A stretch of 20,542 nt of DNA. Origin: Clostridiales bacterium. Its GTDB lineage: Bacteria > Bacillota_A > Clostridia > Oscillospirales > Oscillospiraceae. Location of the stretch: positions 1-20,542 of the forward strand of contig JALFGI010000137.1 of the NCBI GenBank assembly GCA_022777455.1. Reading direction: 5' to 3'. Positions within the stretch are counted from its first letter, which is position 1. The number at the start of each line of letters is the position of its first letter. A program made the translations under genes and the position numbers. This document shows positions 5,165 to 13,391 of this stretch, one piece after another. The notes below the pieces were generated by a model. The model searched no databases and had not been told where the DNA came from. It saw nothing but the letters and a program-made list of their open reading frames with translations.

Positions 5165-7432
5165 TTAGTTCAGAAAATCCTCGTCCTCGGACTTCAGGCT
5201 CAGGCCCTTAAAATAGCGCTTACGGCTTACCACCAAACGCTCGAAGCCTGCGTTCTCCAGCGCCAGATAGAAGTCAGCGGTGTTGCGCACATACTCGTTG
5301 CAGTCCAGACAGTAGTTGCGATATGCCTGATACAGCGCACTGGAGCTCTCCTTCAAGCCATCGCCCACATCGCATTTCTCGGCCAGGAAATTGCCAAACC
5401 AGTCATTCTGGCTGCGGTAATCATCAATGGCTTTCTGTACGATAGCGGGAACAGGAAATTTGTAGTCCAGGTCAATGACCTTTTTGGCACCCTCGATGAT
5501 CCAGGCGAGAATGCTTTCGGCGGCATTCTGATACAGGTAGTCACCGTAATTTTTGATGTCGCTCTTGCCCTCAATCTTGGCATTGAACGGGATCACGATC
5601 AGGCGACGCCAGGTGCCATCGTCAGAGGCACTGACCCTGGGGAGGTGATTGGTGTACAGCACCAGGCTGTGGCTGGGAGAGAAGCTGAACGGGTCCTTGT
5701 ATTTCTTTTCGGCAAAGATATCATCGGTGGAACAAAGCTGTTTGACGGTAGAGTCATTCAGACGCGCACCTTCCTGCATCTCTGCTGCGATGAGCAGACG
5801 CTTTCCCTTGACCTCGGCCATCTCTGGCTTCACATTGCGGCGGCATCCGAAGGTCAGCGTGTCGGCAGAGATGTTGCCGCTGTAAAGACCCATGACGCGG
5901 GAGATGGAGTTCCAGAAGGTGGACTTGCCGTTGCGGCCACAGCCATAGGCAATGATGAGGGCCTCGACCTGTACCTTACCGATTGCAGCAAGGCCGCAGA
6001 TCAGCTGCACATAGTCGATGAGTTCCTGATCGCCGCAGAAGATGGTGTCCAGGCAGTCCAGCCAGATCTGTTTGCCACGGTCACCGGGAGAGACTGTGGT
6101 GGTCTTGGTGATGAAATCCTCTGGGGAATGCTCCCTTGCTCCGGCCATACCCAGGCGCAGATCATAGGTGGCGTCCGGGGTGCAGAGCAGGAAGGGGTTC
6201 GCATCCAAATCCTGTGGCGTGATTTCCAGCATCGGACGGGACTCCTTCAGCGTGGCGGTGATGTTTTTGGATGCGCGCCGCTGAATGACATAGGACTGAT
6301 ATGCTTTCGCCGCAAGGAATGCCTTGTATGCTTCCAGCTGTTCATCGTTCATCATGCTTTCGGCCTTAGCTTTGCTGGTGTTTTCCAGGATTTCCTGTGC
6401 GCCGCAAGCCTTAAGTGCGGCGAGGGCCGAGAGCATATCGTTGGATGCCTCCCTCATCTGACGGCGGGTCAGTTCATGGGCAACGGCCTGTGCGCCGGGT
6501 TCAGTTTCTTGCCAGTACCGACCGTTGTAGCGGATGTAGTGAGTTGCCGGAGAATAACGCAGTTCCCCGGAGAAGTGCTTTGCCAGCACCTCGGCCTGTC
6601 CTACATCGGAAAAATCGTCCGGCTTGTAGGAGGTATCATCGTTGTACAGTTCGGGAGGGACGTATCCGTCCTGCTGTTGAACCTTGGCATAGAACTTCTG
6701 TGCGGAGTGCCAAATGGTCATCAGTTCCTGCTGTTCCAGCGGAGGAGTGCATTTGTCCGCTTCTTCCATAAAGCAGTTGAAGGCTTCTTCGCAGTCACCA
6801 TATTTCTTGATAACGCGACCGGCAAAGCGGGACATAGTGGCGTTACGGCTTCCTTCGGGAATAACCTGCGTGCCACCGTGGGAACCGCCGGGCAGATCCG
6901 CATCGAAATCGTCAGCGGAAAGATATTCGCTCAAGGTCATCTCGCCGGGGTACATTTCCACCTCTGGGGTAGCTGTGCCGAAGAAGAACCGGGCGGCATC
7001 CAGCGCCTTGGTATCGAAGTATGGGAAAATGGTATTGACCAGCTTCTTCATTTCGCTGTAAGCGGCAGCGTCCGTCATGTACTCGATGGGAAACAGCACA
7101 TGGAACTTAGGCCGGGCGGGTTTTCCATTCTTTTCACGCATATGGAACCGGCTGTAATGCACCGCAAAACTGATGCCGGGAAATGCGGCCTGGACATCTG
7201 CCGGGGTGACCCAATCGGCAGGGTTCTCGGAGTGGTCATTGTCACAGTCCACGGGCAGGCAATCGGAGCCGAGGAAATTATCACCGTTGCGGTAGCTGTT
7301 CATATACTCGGCGCAGACATAGTCGTGGCTGACCGCCGCAGCGAGAGTGGTCTCATCCGTTACGATGATCTTGTGGGGATAGGAGCAGTTGCCGGGAGAA
7401 TTGATATAATCCGCACTGTACAGCGTGAACAT
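5165..7432 (-). CDS. D5/P4-type phage primase-helicase
   Basis: The 755-aa product starts MFTLYSADYINSPGNC. The N-terminal part resembles an archaeo-eukaryotic-type primase (LPVDCDNDHSENPADW, then SRFHMREKNGKPARPKFHVL, then DARFFFG). A D5_N-like middle region (about residues 270-450) follows, then a superfamily 3 helicase domain with Walker A YGCGRNGKSTFWN (about residue 495), Walker B-like GKRLLIAAEM and FSPSHSLVLYTNHLPRV (sensor region). This is the usual phage/plasmid replication primase-helicase that opens and primes the origin. The ATG shares its A with the stop of the upstream 107-aa gene (TGATG), so translation is probably coupled. Its size is normal for the family. Confidence 0.93.
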   Translation of the reverse strand: MFTLYSADYINSPGNCSYPHKIIVTDETTLAAAVSHDYVCAEYMNSYRNGDNFLGSDCLPVDCDNDHSENPADWVTPADVQAAFPGISFAVHYSRFHMREKNGKPARPKFHVLFPIEYMTDAAAYSEMKKLVNTIFPYFDTKALDAARFFFGTATPEVEMYPGEMTLSEYLSADDFDADLPGGSHGGTQVIPEGSRNATMSRFAGRVIKKYGDCEEAFNCFMEEADKCTPPLEQQELMTIWHSAQKFYAKVQQQDGYVPPELYNDDTSYKPDDFSDVGQAEVLAKHFSGELRYSPATHYIRYNGRYWQETEPGAQAVAHELTRRQMREASNDMLSALAALKACGAQEILENTSKAKAESMMNDEQLEAYKAFLAAKAYQSYVIQRRASKNITATLKESRPMLEITPQDLDANPFLLCTPDATYDLRLGMAGAREHSPEDFITKTTTVSPGDRGKQIWLDCLDTIFCGDQELIDYVQLICGLAAIGKVQVEALIIAYGCGRNGKSTFWNSISRVMGLYSGNISADTLTFGCRRNVKPEMAEVKGKRLLIAAEMQEGARLNDSTVKQLCSTDDIFAEKKYKDPFSFSPSHSLVLYTNHLPRVSASDDGTWRRLIVIPFNAKIEGKSDIKNYGDYLYQNAAESILAWIIEGAKKVIDLDYKFPVPAIVQKAIDDYRSQNDWFGNFLAEKCDVGDGLKESSSALYQAYRNYCLDCNEYVRNTADFYLALENAGFERLVVSRKRYFKGLSLKSEDEDFLN

Positions 7433-7755
7433 CAGTCATACACCTCCTTGGCCCCATCTTCCAGGGCTTTCGTAATAAACTTGAGTGCCGTAATCATGGT
7501 TTCCAATTCGCAGTCGCCGCCGAGATGCAGTTCAAAGCCATCCCCGCCGTCATGCCCCAGTGCGTTCACTTGAATGGCGGTGCCGCCCATATTCTCAATG
7601 CGGATATAAGCGCGGCTGCCGTGTCCTGCATCGCCACCCTGGAACCCGTTTGTACCGGCCTCCACTTCCAGAAGGTTGGCACTGACGACGTCTCTGGTGT
7701 AGGTGGTGATTTCCGTTCCGAAAACCTTTCTGGTTCCTTCAGTTATTGCAAACAT
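7432..7755 (-). CDS. Hypothetical phage protein, 107 aa
   Basis: The product starts MFAITEGTRKVFGTEITTYT and continues with an apparently beta-rich central region (FQGGDAGHGSRAYIRI, then DGGDGFELHLGGDCE) and a helical C-terminus. I do not recognise a named family. It is acidic and lacks signal or membrane segments. The start at 7755 has AAGGAGG about six bases upstream. It lies between the DUF4406 gene, which it overlaps by 17 bases, and the primase, whose ATG overlaps its stop. It is therefore a regular member of the replication operon, function unknown. Confidence 0.75.
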   Translation of the reverse strand: MFAITEGTRKVFGTEITTYTRDVVSANLLEVEAGTNGFQGGDAGHGSRAYIRIENMGGTAIQVNALGHDGGDGFELHLGGDCELETMITALKFITKALEDGAKEVYD

Positions 7756-8176
7756 TGTGTACCTCCTTAAAATCTTCAGAAAAATAACGCAGTCTGTAAT
7801 TCTTCCACTTGGCGCGCTTGATCTCCGCAGCCATGCCTTCTGAGATATGCTCTCCAAATACCCACACCTCGCTGCACTTGCTCATGAGGGCATTCCCGAA
7901 GAACAGCCCAAGCTGGCGCTCTTTCGGATTGGTATCATTCAGAAACTGCGGAAACAGCAGGTGGGGTGCGATGGGAATATATCCGGCATCCACGGCGAAG
8001 CGGCTGTACTTTCGAGCATTTTCGACATTGGCAGGAACATCTCCGGCATAGGGTGAGCAGATGTACACGATGGGACGGAATGCACGGAGCGCCTTCTCTT
8101 CTTTTTCTACCGCTGACATTGCCTCGAAGGCAGTGGGGTCATAATACCCCTCGCTGTTGAATTTGTTTATACTCAT
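7739..8176 (-). CDS. DUF4406 protein (nucleoside 2-deoxyribosyltransferase-like)
   Basis: The 145-aa product begins MSINKFNSEGYYDPTAFEAM. The core reads VYICSPYAGDVPANVENARKYSRFAVDAG, then PIAPHLLFPQFL, then CSEVWVFGEHISEGMAAEIKRA. The SPY(A)GD start, the DAG-x-IPIAPHL strand and the EGMAAEI helix are characteristic of DUF4406, which has a nucleoside 2-deoxyribosyltransferase-like Rossmann fold. Substrates in phages are not established; a role in nucleotide metabolism is plausible in this replication operon. The start at 8176 follows GAGGT seven bases upstream. It lies between the DNA polymerase, 13 bases away, and the 107-aa gene. Confidence 0.85.
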   Translation of the reverse strand: MSINKFNSEGYYDPTAFEAMSAVEKEEKALRAFRPIVYICSPYAGDVPANVENARKYSRFAVDAGYIPIAPHLLFPQFLNDTNPKERQLGLFFGNALMSKCSEVWVFGEHISEGMAAEIKRAKWKNYRLRYFSEDFKEVHNVCNN

Positions 8177-8189
8177 GGGATTTACCTCG

Positions 8190-10130
8190 TTAATCTTTCT
8201 TATAAAAATTGGTCTCATAGCCATCGGCACGAAGCTGCAGCCCCTTTGCCCAAGGCGGAGTCATGCCCATCTGGTCGCAGACTGCCTGCATGGACATCCG
8301 GGGATCAGCCTCAATGACTACCTCGTCATGGATGTGCATCACGATGGAGCAGCAACGGAGCGTATTCATGGCATAGCAGAGGATGTCTCGGGCGGTTGCC
8401 TGCACAATGTTTTCCACGAACTTGGGACCGTAAGAATCCAGCCGCTCCCACTTTTTCGTACTGCCGATGCCCTCGTAGGTGATACAATCGCCGCCGAACT
8501 TGTTCTCTCCGATTTTCGGCTTCACATAGGCAAGCTGTCTGCCGGAAGGGAGCGAGATGAACAACATCCCGCTTTTGCAGGAAAATTCAATGCCGTGGGT
8601 TTCATTGGTGTGCTTGTATCGGACAGCCTCCATAGCGGCGCGGTCAACATCCCACCACAGCTTGGTAATGTTGGGGTTGGACTGTCGCCAGGCAGCCACC
8701 AGGGGCGGCAATTCCTCTTCCGTCAGGCCCATTTCCAGAGCACCCATTGCTTTCAGCGCCCCTACCGAGCCACCATAGCCAAGGGCCAATTCGGCAATTT
8801 TGCCTTTCTGACGGAGGTGACCGTTGATGCCGTGCTTTTCCACCGGAACGCCGAACATCTGAGATGCAGACGCGCAGTAGATGTCCTTGCCCTCGGCAAA
8901 GACCTCCTGCCGCCAAGTCTCCCCGGCAAGCCATGCAATGACCCGGGCTTCAATGGCAGAGAAGTCGGCAACGATGAATTTCCTGCCGTTCTGAGGGACA
9001 AATGCTGTGCGGATCAGCTGGGATAACGTGTCCGGTACATCCTCATAGAGCATCTCCACAGCTTCAAAATCACCGCTGCGGACAAGGCTTCGGGCTTCAG
9101 AGAGGTCGTTCAAATGGTTCTGGGGCAGATTCTGCATTTGAATGATGCGGCCTGCCCATCTTCCGGTGCGATTGGCACCATAGAACTGGAACATACCCCT
9201 GGCGCGGCCATCGGCGCAAACAGCAGTCTCCATTGCCTGGTATTTCTTCACCGAGGATTTGGCAAGCTGCTGACGCAGGGTCAGAACAGTCTGCAATTCT
9301 GGGGGCGCGGTCTTCAGCATTTCAGCCACGGCTTTTTTGCCCAGGGTATCCGTTTCCAGGCCATTATCCGAAAGCCACTGCTTCATCTGCTGGACGGAGT
9401 TGGGGTTGTCCAGGGCGGTCAGTTCCTTCATGGCATGAGTCAGTTCGGAGCGGGATCGACCGTCCATCTGAATGGCCTGCCGCACCAATTCCATATCCAG
9501 CCCCACACCCCGATCATTGATCTCCTGATCCAGGTGGTACTCGTCCCATACGCTGTCCGGCACCGGAAATTTAGAAAGCCGAGCCTGGATAGCCATTTCG
9601 GTTTCCACATCACGGATATTGTATTTTTTGAAAGCCAGCCACTTATCCGGGGCATGGGCCGGAAGGTTGCGGGTACGCTGACCGTTGGATTTCGTGGGCG
9701 CACAGGGCTGACAAAAATACTTGATGAGTTCTTTGCCTTCAGTCAGCTTTTGCTTTTCCAGACCCAGCACGGCACCGACGCCTTCCAGGGAAAGCGGCAG
9801 TCCCATTGTGGCAGCCCAGACCATGGAGCATTTCCAAGAGTCCGGAGCAAGGTATTCACCGGTGGGATAGCCAAGATACCGGGAAAGGCAGATGCGTTCA
9901 AAGCTGGCATTGAAGGCCCACTTGGTAACAGAATCGTCCTCCAGAGCGGCGAGAATGTCTGTCGGAATCTTCTCTCCGCAGGCCAGATCGACCAGCTGGA
10001 CGGGACCACCATCCGCACTATAGGAGAAAAGCAATATTTCAAATACGGGAGACTCCACATAGCGATATACGCCGGTTTTTGCAAGTGGCTGATCGCTGTA
10101 AGTCTCGATATCAATTGAGAGAGTTTTCAT
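8190..10130 (-). CDS. Family A DNA polymerase (phage PolA-like)
   Basis: The 646-aa product begins MKTLSIDIETYSDQPLAKTG. It has a DnaQ-like 3'-5' exonuclease domain with the first motif SIDIETYSD (D7, E9) and later WAFNASFERICLSRYL. The C-terminal polymerase domain shows motif A FIVADFSAIEARVIAWLAGE, motif B QKGKIAELALGYGGSVGAL and motif C MHIHDEVVIEAD, so the catalytic aspartates are present. No 5'-3' exonuclease domain is seen. It should be the replicative polymerase of the element. The ATG at 10130 is preferred over the in-frame GTG at 10148 because AAGGA lies upstream at suitable distance. A strong hairpin (10151-10190) separates it from the preceding small membrane protein. Confidence 0.95.
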   Translation of the reverse strand: MKTLSIDIETYSDQPLAKTGVYRYVESPVFEILLFSYSADGGPVQLVDLACGEKIPTDILAALEDDSVTKWAFNASFERICLSRYLGYPTGEYLAPDSWKCSMVWAATMGLPLSLEGVGAVLGLEKQKLTEGKELIKYFCQPCAPTKSNGQRTRNLPAHAPDKWLAFKKYNIRDVETEMAIQARLSKFPVPDSVWDEYHLDQEINDRGVGLDMELVRQAIQMDGRSRSELTHAMKELTALDNPNSVQQMKQWLSDNGLETDTLGKKAVAEMLKTAPPELQTVLTLRQQLAKSSVKKYQAMETAVCADGRARGMFQFYGANRTGRWAGRIIQMQNLPQNHLNDLSEARSLVRSGDFEAVEMLYEDVPDTLSQLIRTAFVPQNGRKFIVADFSAIEARVIAWLAGETWRQEVFAEGKDIYCASASQMFGVPVEKHGINGHLRQKGKIAELALGYGGSVGALKAMGALEMGLTEEELPPLVAAWRQSNPNITKLWWDVDRAAMEAVRYKHTNETHGIEFSCKSGMLFISLPSGRQLAYVKPKIGENKFGGDCITYEGIGSTKKWERLDSYGPKFVENIVQATARDILCYAMNTLRCCSIVMHIHDEVVIEADPRMSMQAVCDQMGMTPPWAKGLQLRADGYETNFYKKD

Positions 10131-10150
10131 GTTCACCGGTCCTTTCACAT

Positions 10151-10190
10151 TCCCCGATAGGGCGGCAGATTGCTCTACCGCCCATGGGGA
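10151..10190 (-). promoter_or_regulatory. Intergenic hairpin upstream of the DNA polymerase
   Basis: TCCCC/GGGGA (10151-10155 and 10186-10190) and GGGCGG/CCGCCC (10160-10165 and 10178-10183) form a two-part stem. It lacks a T-run on either side, so it is not a standard intrinsic terminator. It ends about 20 bases upstream of the polymerase ATG and might stabilise or process the mRNA. Confidence 0.35.
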
Positions 10191-10197
10191 TGGATGA

Positions 10198-10386
10198 TTA
10201 CTTGTTCAGCAGTTCCTCCATGCGCTTGGCATGATATTCCTTGTCACGTTCAGCCTGGGCCAGCTCACGCTTTTCGCGTTTGCGGTCATAGACGAAGGAC
10301 TGGATGGAAGTCACCAGGAAGCTGATGCTGATGCACAGCCAGGCGAACAGGAGTGCGGTGATGAGAATGGTCTGAATCGTTGTCAT
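10198..10386 (-). CDS. Small single-pass membrane protein, 62 aa
   Basis: The product begins MTTIQTILITALLFAWLCIS. One hydrophobic segment (about residues 5-27) is followed by a highly charged helical tail (RKREKRELAQAERDKEYHAKR) that could form a coiled coil in the cytoplasm. GGAGGT lies eight bases upstream of the ATG. It sits between the DUF2815 ssDNA-binding protein and the DNA polymerase. I do not recognise the family; membrane tethering of replication proteins is one possibility, but nothing in the sequence proves it. Confidence 0.75.
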   Translation of the reverse strand: MTTIQTILITALLFAWLCISISFLVTSIQSFVYDRKREKRELAQAERDKEYHAKRMEELLNK

Positions 10387-10406
10387 AGTTTTTTACCTCC
10401 ATTGTC

Positions 10407-10982
10407 TTAACCGAGGAAATCCTCGTCATCGTCAGTTGCGAAATCGGACTCAGCGCTGGCTTTGCCGCCCAGAGGCTCACCGGGACGAATCAGCTGCAGG
10501 TTGTTCAGACCGCAGGCGATTCCCTTATTTCCGTTGGAGTTGAAGGCATAGAAGTTGATGCTGGCACGGCCATATACGCCGGAATAAACTTCGGAACGGG
10601 TCAGCACGGGGTTGCGGTCCGCATCCACGATGCCGGGAGCGGTAGCGGAGTTGGCGTTGACGAAGTATGCGTTAGCATACGCGGGGTCGTCGGGACGCTC
10701 CAGATCTCCGTCTCTCAACGGATTTTTAATGGCAGCGAGAGGAGGCACGGAGCGACCGTTGCCCTTCAGCTTGGCCTGACCCTCCTGGTATGCAGCTTCG
10801 ATTGCCGCCTTGATCTTAGCGACTGTCTTGGTATCGGATTTCGGGATGATGAGGCTGACGCTGTACTTCGCTGCGCCGCCGTTGATGGACTTGGGCTCCC
10901 AGACATTGGCGTAAGACCAACGGGTATCGGGACCGGTGATAACTTTCATGGGATTGGTGGCTCTGGTTGTGTTGTTAGACAT
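10407..10982 (-). CDS. DUF2815 ssDNA-binding protein
   Basis: The 191-aa product begins MSNNTTRATNPMKVITGPDT. It contains RWSYANVWEPKSINGGAAKY and SVSLIIPKSDTKTVAKIKAA, then YSGVYGRASINFYAFNSNGN, then KGIACGLNNLQLIRPGEPLG, and an acidic tail ending DDDEDFLG. This matches DUF2815, a phage ssDNA-binding family with an OB-type fold; the acidic C-terminal tip resembles that of SSB, which recruits replication proteins. It starts one base after the DUF2800 stop and precedes the polymerase region, so it is part of the replication operon. Confidence 0.9.
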   Translation of the reverse strand: MSNNTTRATNPMKVITGPDTRWSYANVWEPKSINGGAAKYSVSLIIPKSDTKTVAKIKAAIEAAYQEGQAKLKGNGRSVPPLAAIKNPLRDGDLERPDDPAYANAYFVNANSATAPGIVDADRNPVLTRSEVYSGVYGRASINFYAFNSNGNKGIACGLNNLQLIRPGEPLGGKASAESDFATDDDEDFLG

Positions 10983-10983
10983 A

Positions 10984-12111
10984 TCAAAATTCCTCCATAA
11001 AATCGTTTTTGGCTGTATTCATCGCCGGACGTTTGTCGCTCTCCGGCACGAGCGTGGGTTTCCCTTGCGGCTTTTCAATGTAGGGAGAGAGAAGCTCCTC
11101 AAAGCGGGTCTTGCCCAGCAGCTTTTGCATGGCGGTGACACCAAGAACTTTTCGCTCATAGGGGTCAAGTCCTACGCTTTCAACAGCAGCGGCAACATCG
11201 GCCTCACTGGTGTACTTGCGGTTGGAACGACCTTCGACCAGTTTCCAGCCGGTCCATTCCTTACCGCTGATGGCTTGCTGAAGGGCATATTCCTTTACAT
11301 CGGATGCCCAGGATGTCAGTGCATCGATACGACCCAGAATGTCGGCAATCTCCTCGTCCTGGAGCAGAGCCGGGTTCAGGAAGTCGTATTGGGCGAGCCT
11401 CAGATTGTAGATGGCGCGTTCTCTGCATTCGGCCTTTGCCTTGCAGAACCGGCACCATTCGCCGCAGCTGAAGTTGCCCTGACCCTCGTATGCCAGCCGT
11501 GCTTTTTCGGTCAGTTCAGTGTCTGCCCAGGTGAGCAGAGCGTCCTTGGACATCTCGAAGATGCTGATGTTGGACTTCCGGGGCTGATAGATGGTCATGC
11601 GGACGGTGTCAATGTCGTAGATGCCATCGAAGATTTCCAAGGCACCCAAGGCGTAGAGCATCATCTGGGGATTGTGGTCTGCGCTGACTTCAATCCCGGC
11701 ACCGTATTTCAGATCCACTATGTTCAGCAGACCTTCTGCGATGCAGATACAGTCGCCGGTGCCGAATCCTCCGGGGACCCAACGGGAGAAGTCCACCCGT
11801 TGCTCGATCATGACCACAGGGTCGGAGCAAGTCTGTTTGGCGGTTTCCAAAAGCTCTACCACATAGGCTGCATACCCTTGGGCGCAATCTTCCATCTCAG
11901 CGTTGTACCAGGTGAGATTTTCGACCGGGTCTTCCGTGGGAATTCCCAGTGCCTGCTTGAGCCTGGCTTCAGCCAACGCATGAGCATCGGTACCTTCGGC
12001 GGCATAGTCACTGCTTTTGTCCTCGTAGGTTTCGCATAGCCTTGCGGAGGGTGGGCAGTTCAGCCATCGCTCGGACGATGATGCGGACAGAACAGCGTGC
12101 TTAGTTGCCAT
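10984..12111 (-). CDS. DUF2800 Cas4/RecB-like nuclease
   Basis: The 375-aa product begins MATKHAVLSASSSERWLNCP and continues with AAEGTDAHALAEARLKQALG. The nuclease core is visible as GFGTGDCICIAEGLLNIVDLK (D and DxK of a PD-(D/E)xK fold) and the following helix HNPQMMLYALGAL. The cysteine set FSCGEWCRFCKAKAEC resembles the iron-sulfur cluster ligands of Cas4/AddB-type nucleases. DUF2800 genes routinely sit beside DUF2815 in phages, suggesting a nuclease/ssDNA-binding recombination pair. The start at 12111 follows GGAGGT eight bases upstream and overlaps the preceding gene by 11 bases; in-frame sequence upstream of it is part of that gene. Confidence 0.9.
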   Translation of the reverse strand: MATKHAVLSASSSERWLNCPPSARLCETYEDKSSDYAAEGTDAHALAEARLKQALGIPTEDPVENLTWYNAEMEDCAQGYAAYVVELLETAKQTCSDPVVMIEQRVDFSRWVPGGFGTGDCICIAEGLLNIVDLKYGAGIEVSADHNPQMMLYALGALEIFDGIYDIDTVRMTIYQPRKSNISIFEMSKDALLTWADTELTEKARLAYEGQGNFSCGEWCRFCKAKAECRERAIYNLRLAQYDFLNPALLQDEEIADILGRIDALTSWASDVKEYALQQAISGKEWTGWKLVEGRSNRKYTSEADVAAAVESVGLDPYERKVLGVTAMQKLLGKTRFEELLSPYIEKPQGKPTLVPESDKRPAMNTAKNDFMEEF

Positions 12112-12484
12112 CACCGAGTACCTCCGCTTCGGCAACGAGTGCCTTGTAGTGGACGGGGTCGATTCCGGACAGCTTGGCTGCGCCGTACTTCTGGAGCAGA
12201 GCGCGAATTTCAGCGGTGTGCCCCTTTCGGGACTTGTCCGCGAGGACGGCTCTGACCTGTTCCAAAGAAGGAGTGGCTTCAGCTTTGGCCTCTTGAGGCA
12301 GGGCTTTCGGCTCTTCAGGATGAGCATCTACGCGTTCTGCCTTCGTTTCCGTAGATGCCAGGGCATCTGCTACAGCCTGCAGGCTCTCGGCCAGGTTCTT
12401 GAATTTCTCGATAACCGGGATAAGACTATCGGCTACAGCACGGGCATCCTCGACGACATCCAAAAGCAACTTGATTTTGCTCAT
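12101..12484 (-). CDS. Hypothetical phage protein (prophage 'rrp5-like' type), 127 aa
   Basis: The product begins MSKIKLLLDVVEDARAVADS. It has a helical N-terminus (about residues 1-45), a Pro/Glu/Ala-rich linker (about 46-72) and a C-terminal segment SLEQVRAVLADKSRKGHTAE with ALLQKYGAAKLSGID. Proteins with this C-terminal motif are common in Firmicutes prophages before the DUF2800 gene and are often labelled rrp5-like, although no ribosomal role is shown. The HTAEIRALLQKYGA region resembles a small SAP/Rho-N-like fold. AAGGAGG precedes the ATG. It overlaps both neighbours. Confidence 0.8.
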   Translation of the reverse strand: MSKIKLLLDVVEDARAVADSLIPVIEKFKNLAESLQAVADALASTETKAERVDAHPEEPKALPQEAKAEATPSLEQVRAVLADKSRKGHTAEIRALLQKYGAAKLSGIDPVHYKALVAEAEVLGDGN

Positions 12485-12635
12485 TCTGTTTTCCTCCTTC
12501 CTTGGTTTGACTCTGCTGGCTGACGGCTGCGATATTCCGTGCCAGTCTACGGGACACCACGCTGATGGCGGTAAGGATTTCCACGATATCTTCGTCCGCC
12601 GCGGTGCCGGGGTAGTTTTTTGCGGTGTTACTCAT
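12426..12635 (-). CDS. Hypothetical small protein overlapping the next gene, 69 aa
   Basis: The product begins MSNTAKNYPGTAADEDIVEI and continues LTAISVVSRRLARNIAAVSQ before a polar, Cys-rich tail (GCRRGCPCCSR). AGGAGG lies eight bases upstream of the ATG at 12635. The last 59 bases overlap the start of the following 127-aa gene in another frame, an unusually long overlap for this operon. The N-terminal 40 residues look like genuine coding sequence; the tail may be the product of a frameshift or a deletion that fused the reading frame into the neighbour. No function is recognised. Confidence 0.55.
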   Translation of the reverse strand: MSNTAKNYPGTAADEDIVEILTAISVVSRRLARNIAAVSQQSQTKEGGKQNEQNQVAFGCRRGCPCCSR

Positions 12636-12730
12636 CGGCGTTTCCTCCTTTCCCAAGGCGTCTTGTGTTGCCTTTCATCGATCCATCTGGACAGAAAAGG
12701 AAGAAATGGCCGAAAGAGAAATTATTTTTT

Positions 12731-13240
12731 TTAGAAATTTTCGCGGATGCGCTTCAACAGCTGATTTTTCTTGTACACAAAGGTGTTTCGAGGCATATTC
12801 AGCTTTTCAGCACTGGCGCGCTCGGACAGCCCGTCAGCCAGAACCATAAGAATCTGATAGCTTTCCGGGTCGGAATCCCGCAGTTCGGAAAGAAGGTGGT
12901 TCAGGATCATACTGTCGATGCCGATTTCTGTGGTCATGGCCTCATCGGCAAGGAAGCTATTTCGTGTGCCGTTCTTCTGCGTAATTTCCATCTCGCCATC
13001 GATGGAAAGGTGCTGGGGTGCATCCTTGGGAATACAGCGATACTCACATTCCTCACACAGGCCATCGCACTTGTAGCTTTTCTTATAAGGAATGCAGCAG
13101 GTGCCTGCTCTCTGCTTCGATTTGCGGGTTGTGCCGATGAAGCGTTCCCAATTCTGTTTTTCCTCCAGGGTGACTTCAATCCACTTATGGAGGGGGCGAT
13201 AGTAGATCTGCGGGGTGGTCTGATTGTCATTGGTTTTCAT
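12731..13240 (-). CDS. Sigma-70 region-4-like regulator of the early operon
   Basis: The 169-aa product begins MKTNDNQTTPQIYYRPLHKW. A Cys-rich middle (TCCIPYKKSYKCDGLCEECEY, about residues 47-67) could bind zinc. The C-terminus, MVLADGLSERASAEKLNMPR followed by NTFVYKKNQLLKRIRENF, looks like a helix-turn-helix of sigma region 4. Such proteins occur at the head of early operons of clostridial phages and related elements and probably control transcription, though true sigma activity is unproven because no region 2 is seen. The start follows GGAGGA seven bases upstream. Unusually, this ribosome site is the 3' arm of a strong hairpin, so expression is likely controlled by RNA structure. Confidence 0.7.
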   Translation of the reverse strand: MKTNDNQTTPQIYYRPLHKWIEVTLEEKQNWERFIGTTRKSKQRAGTCCIPYKKSYKCDGLCEECEYRCIPKDAPQHLSIDGEMEITQKNGTRNSFLADEAMTTEIGIDSMILNHLLSELRDSDPESYQILMVLADGLSERASAEKLNMPRNTFVYKKNQLLKRIRENF

Positions 13241-13241
13241 G

Positions 13242-13281
13242 AAAAAGTCCTCCGATTTTCGATTTCTCGAAACGGAGGACT
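13242..13281 (-). terminator. Terminator-like hairpin that also buries the ribosome binding site of the sigma-like gene
   Basis: On the minus strand AGTCCTCCG (13281-13273) pairs perfectly with CGGAGGACT (13254-13246); a second helix TTTCGA/TCGAAA closes a GAAA loop inside it. A five-T run (13246-13242) follows. The GGAGGA ribosome site of the downstream gene (13253-13248) lies inside the 3' arm, and the ATG begins at 13240. The hairpin could stop transcription or block translation. Confidence 0.7.
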
Positions 13282-13374
13282 CTGGGTGCTGCCTAAAAAT
13301 GGGTGCAAGAAACCGACCGCAGTCCTAACGGAGTTCTCCGTTTCGGTCTGCAGCAAACCCGCTCAAAAGGCAGC
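13267..13374 (-). promoter_or_regulatory. Leader with alternative (antiterminator) pairing upstream of the sigma-like gene
   Basis: In the minus-strand RNA, segment 13346-13331 can pair over 14 of 16 positions with 13282-13267, which contains the 5' arm of the terminator-like hairpin. The same upstream segment can instead fold on itself as AACGGA-GAAC-TCCGTT (13342-13327). An outer helix GCTGCCT/AGGCAGC (13374-13368 and 13294-13288) closes the domain. These mutually exclusive pairings have the logic of an attenuator or riboswitch; no known riboswitch class is recognised. Confidence 0.5.
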
Positions 13375-13391
13375 TACATTATTTACTTGTG

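Noticed and set aside
5150..7573. Very long plus-strand open frame (about 807 codons)
   Set aside because: It lies exactly antisense to the primase-helicase, shows no recognisable domain and has no suitable ribosome site. It is a mirror frame of a GC-rich gene.
13327..13368. Possible 13-residue leader peptide starting with TTG (LSGFAADRNGELR) inside the attenuator
   Set aside because: There is no ribosome site before it and TTG is a weak start, so translation-based attenuation is not supported.
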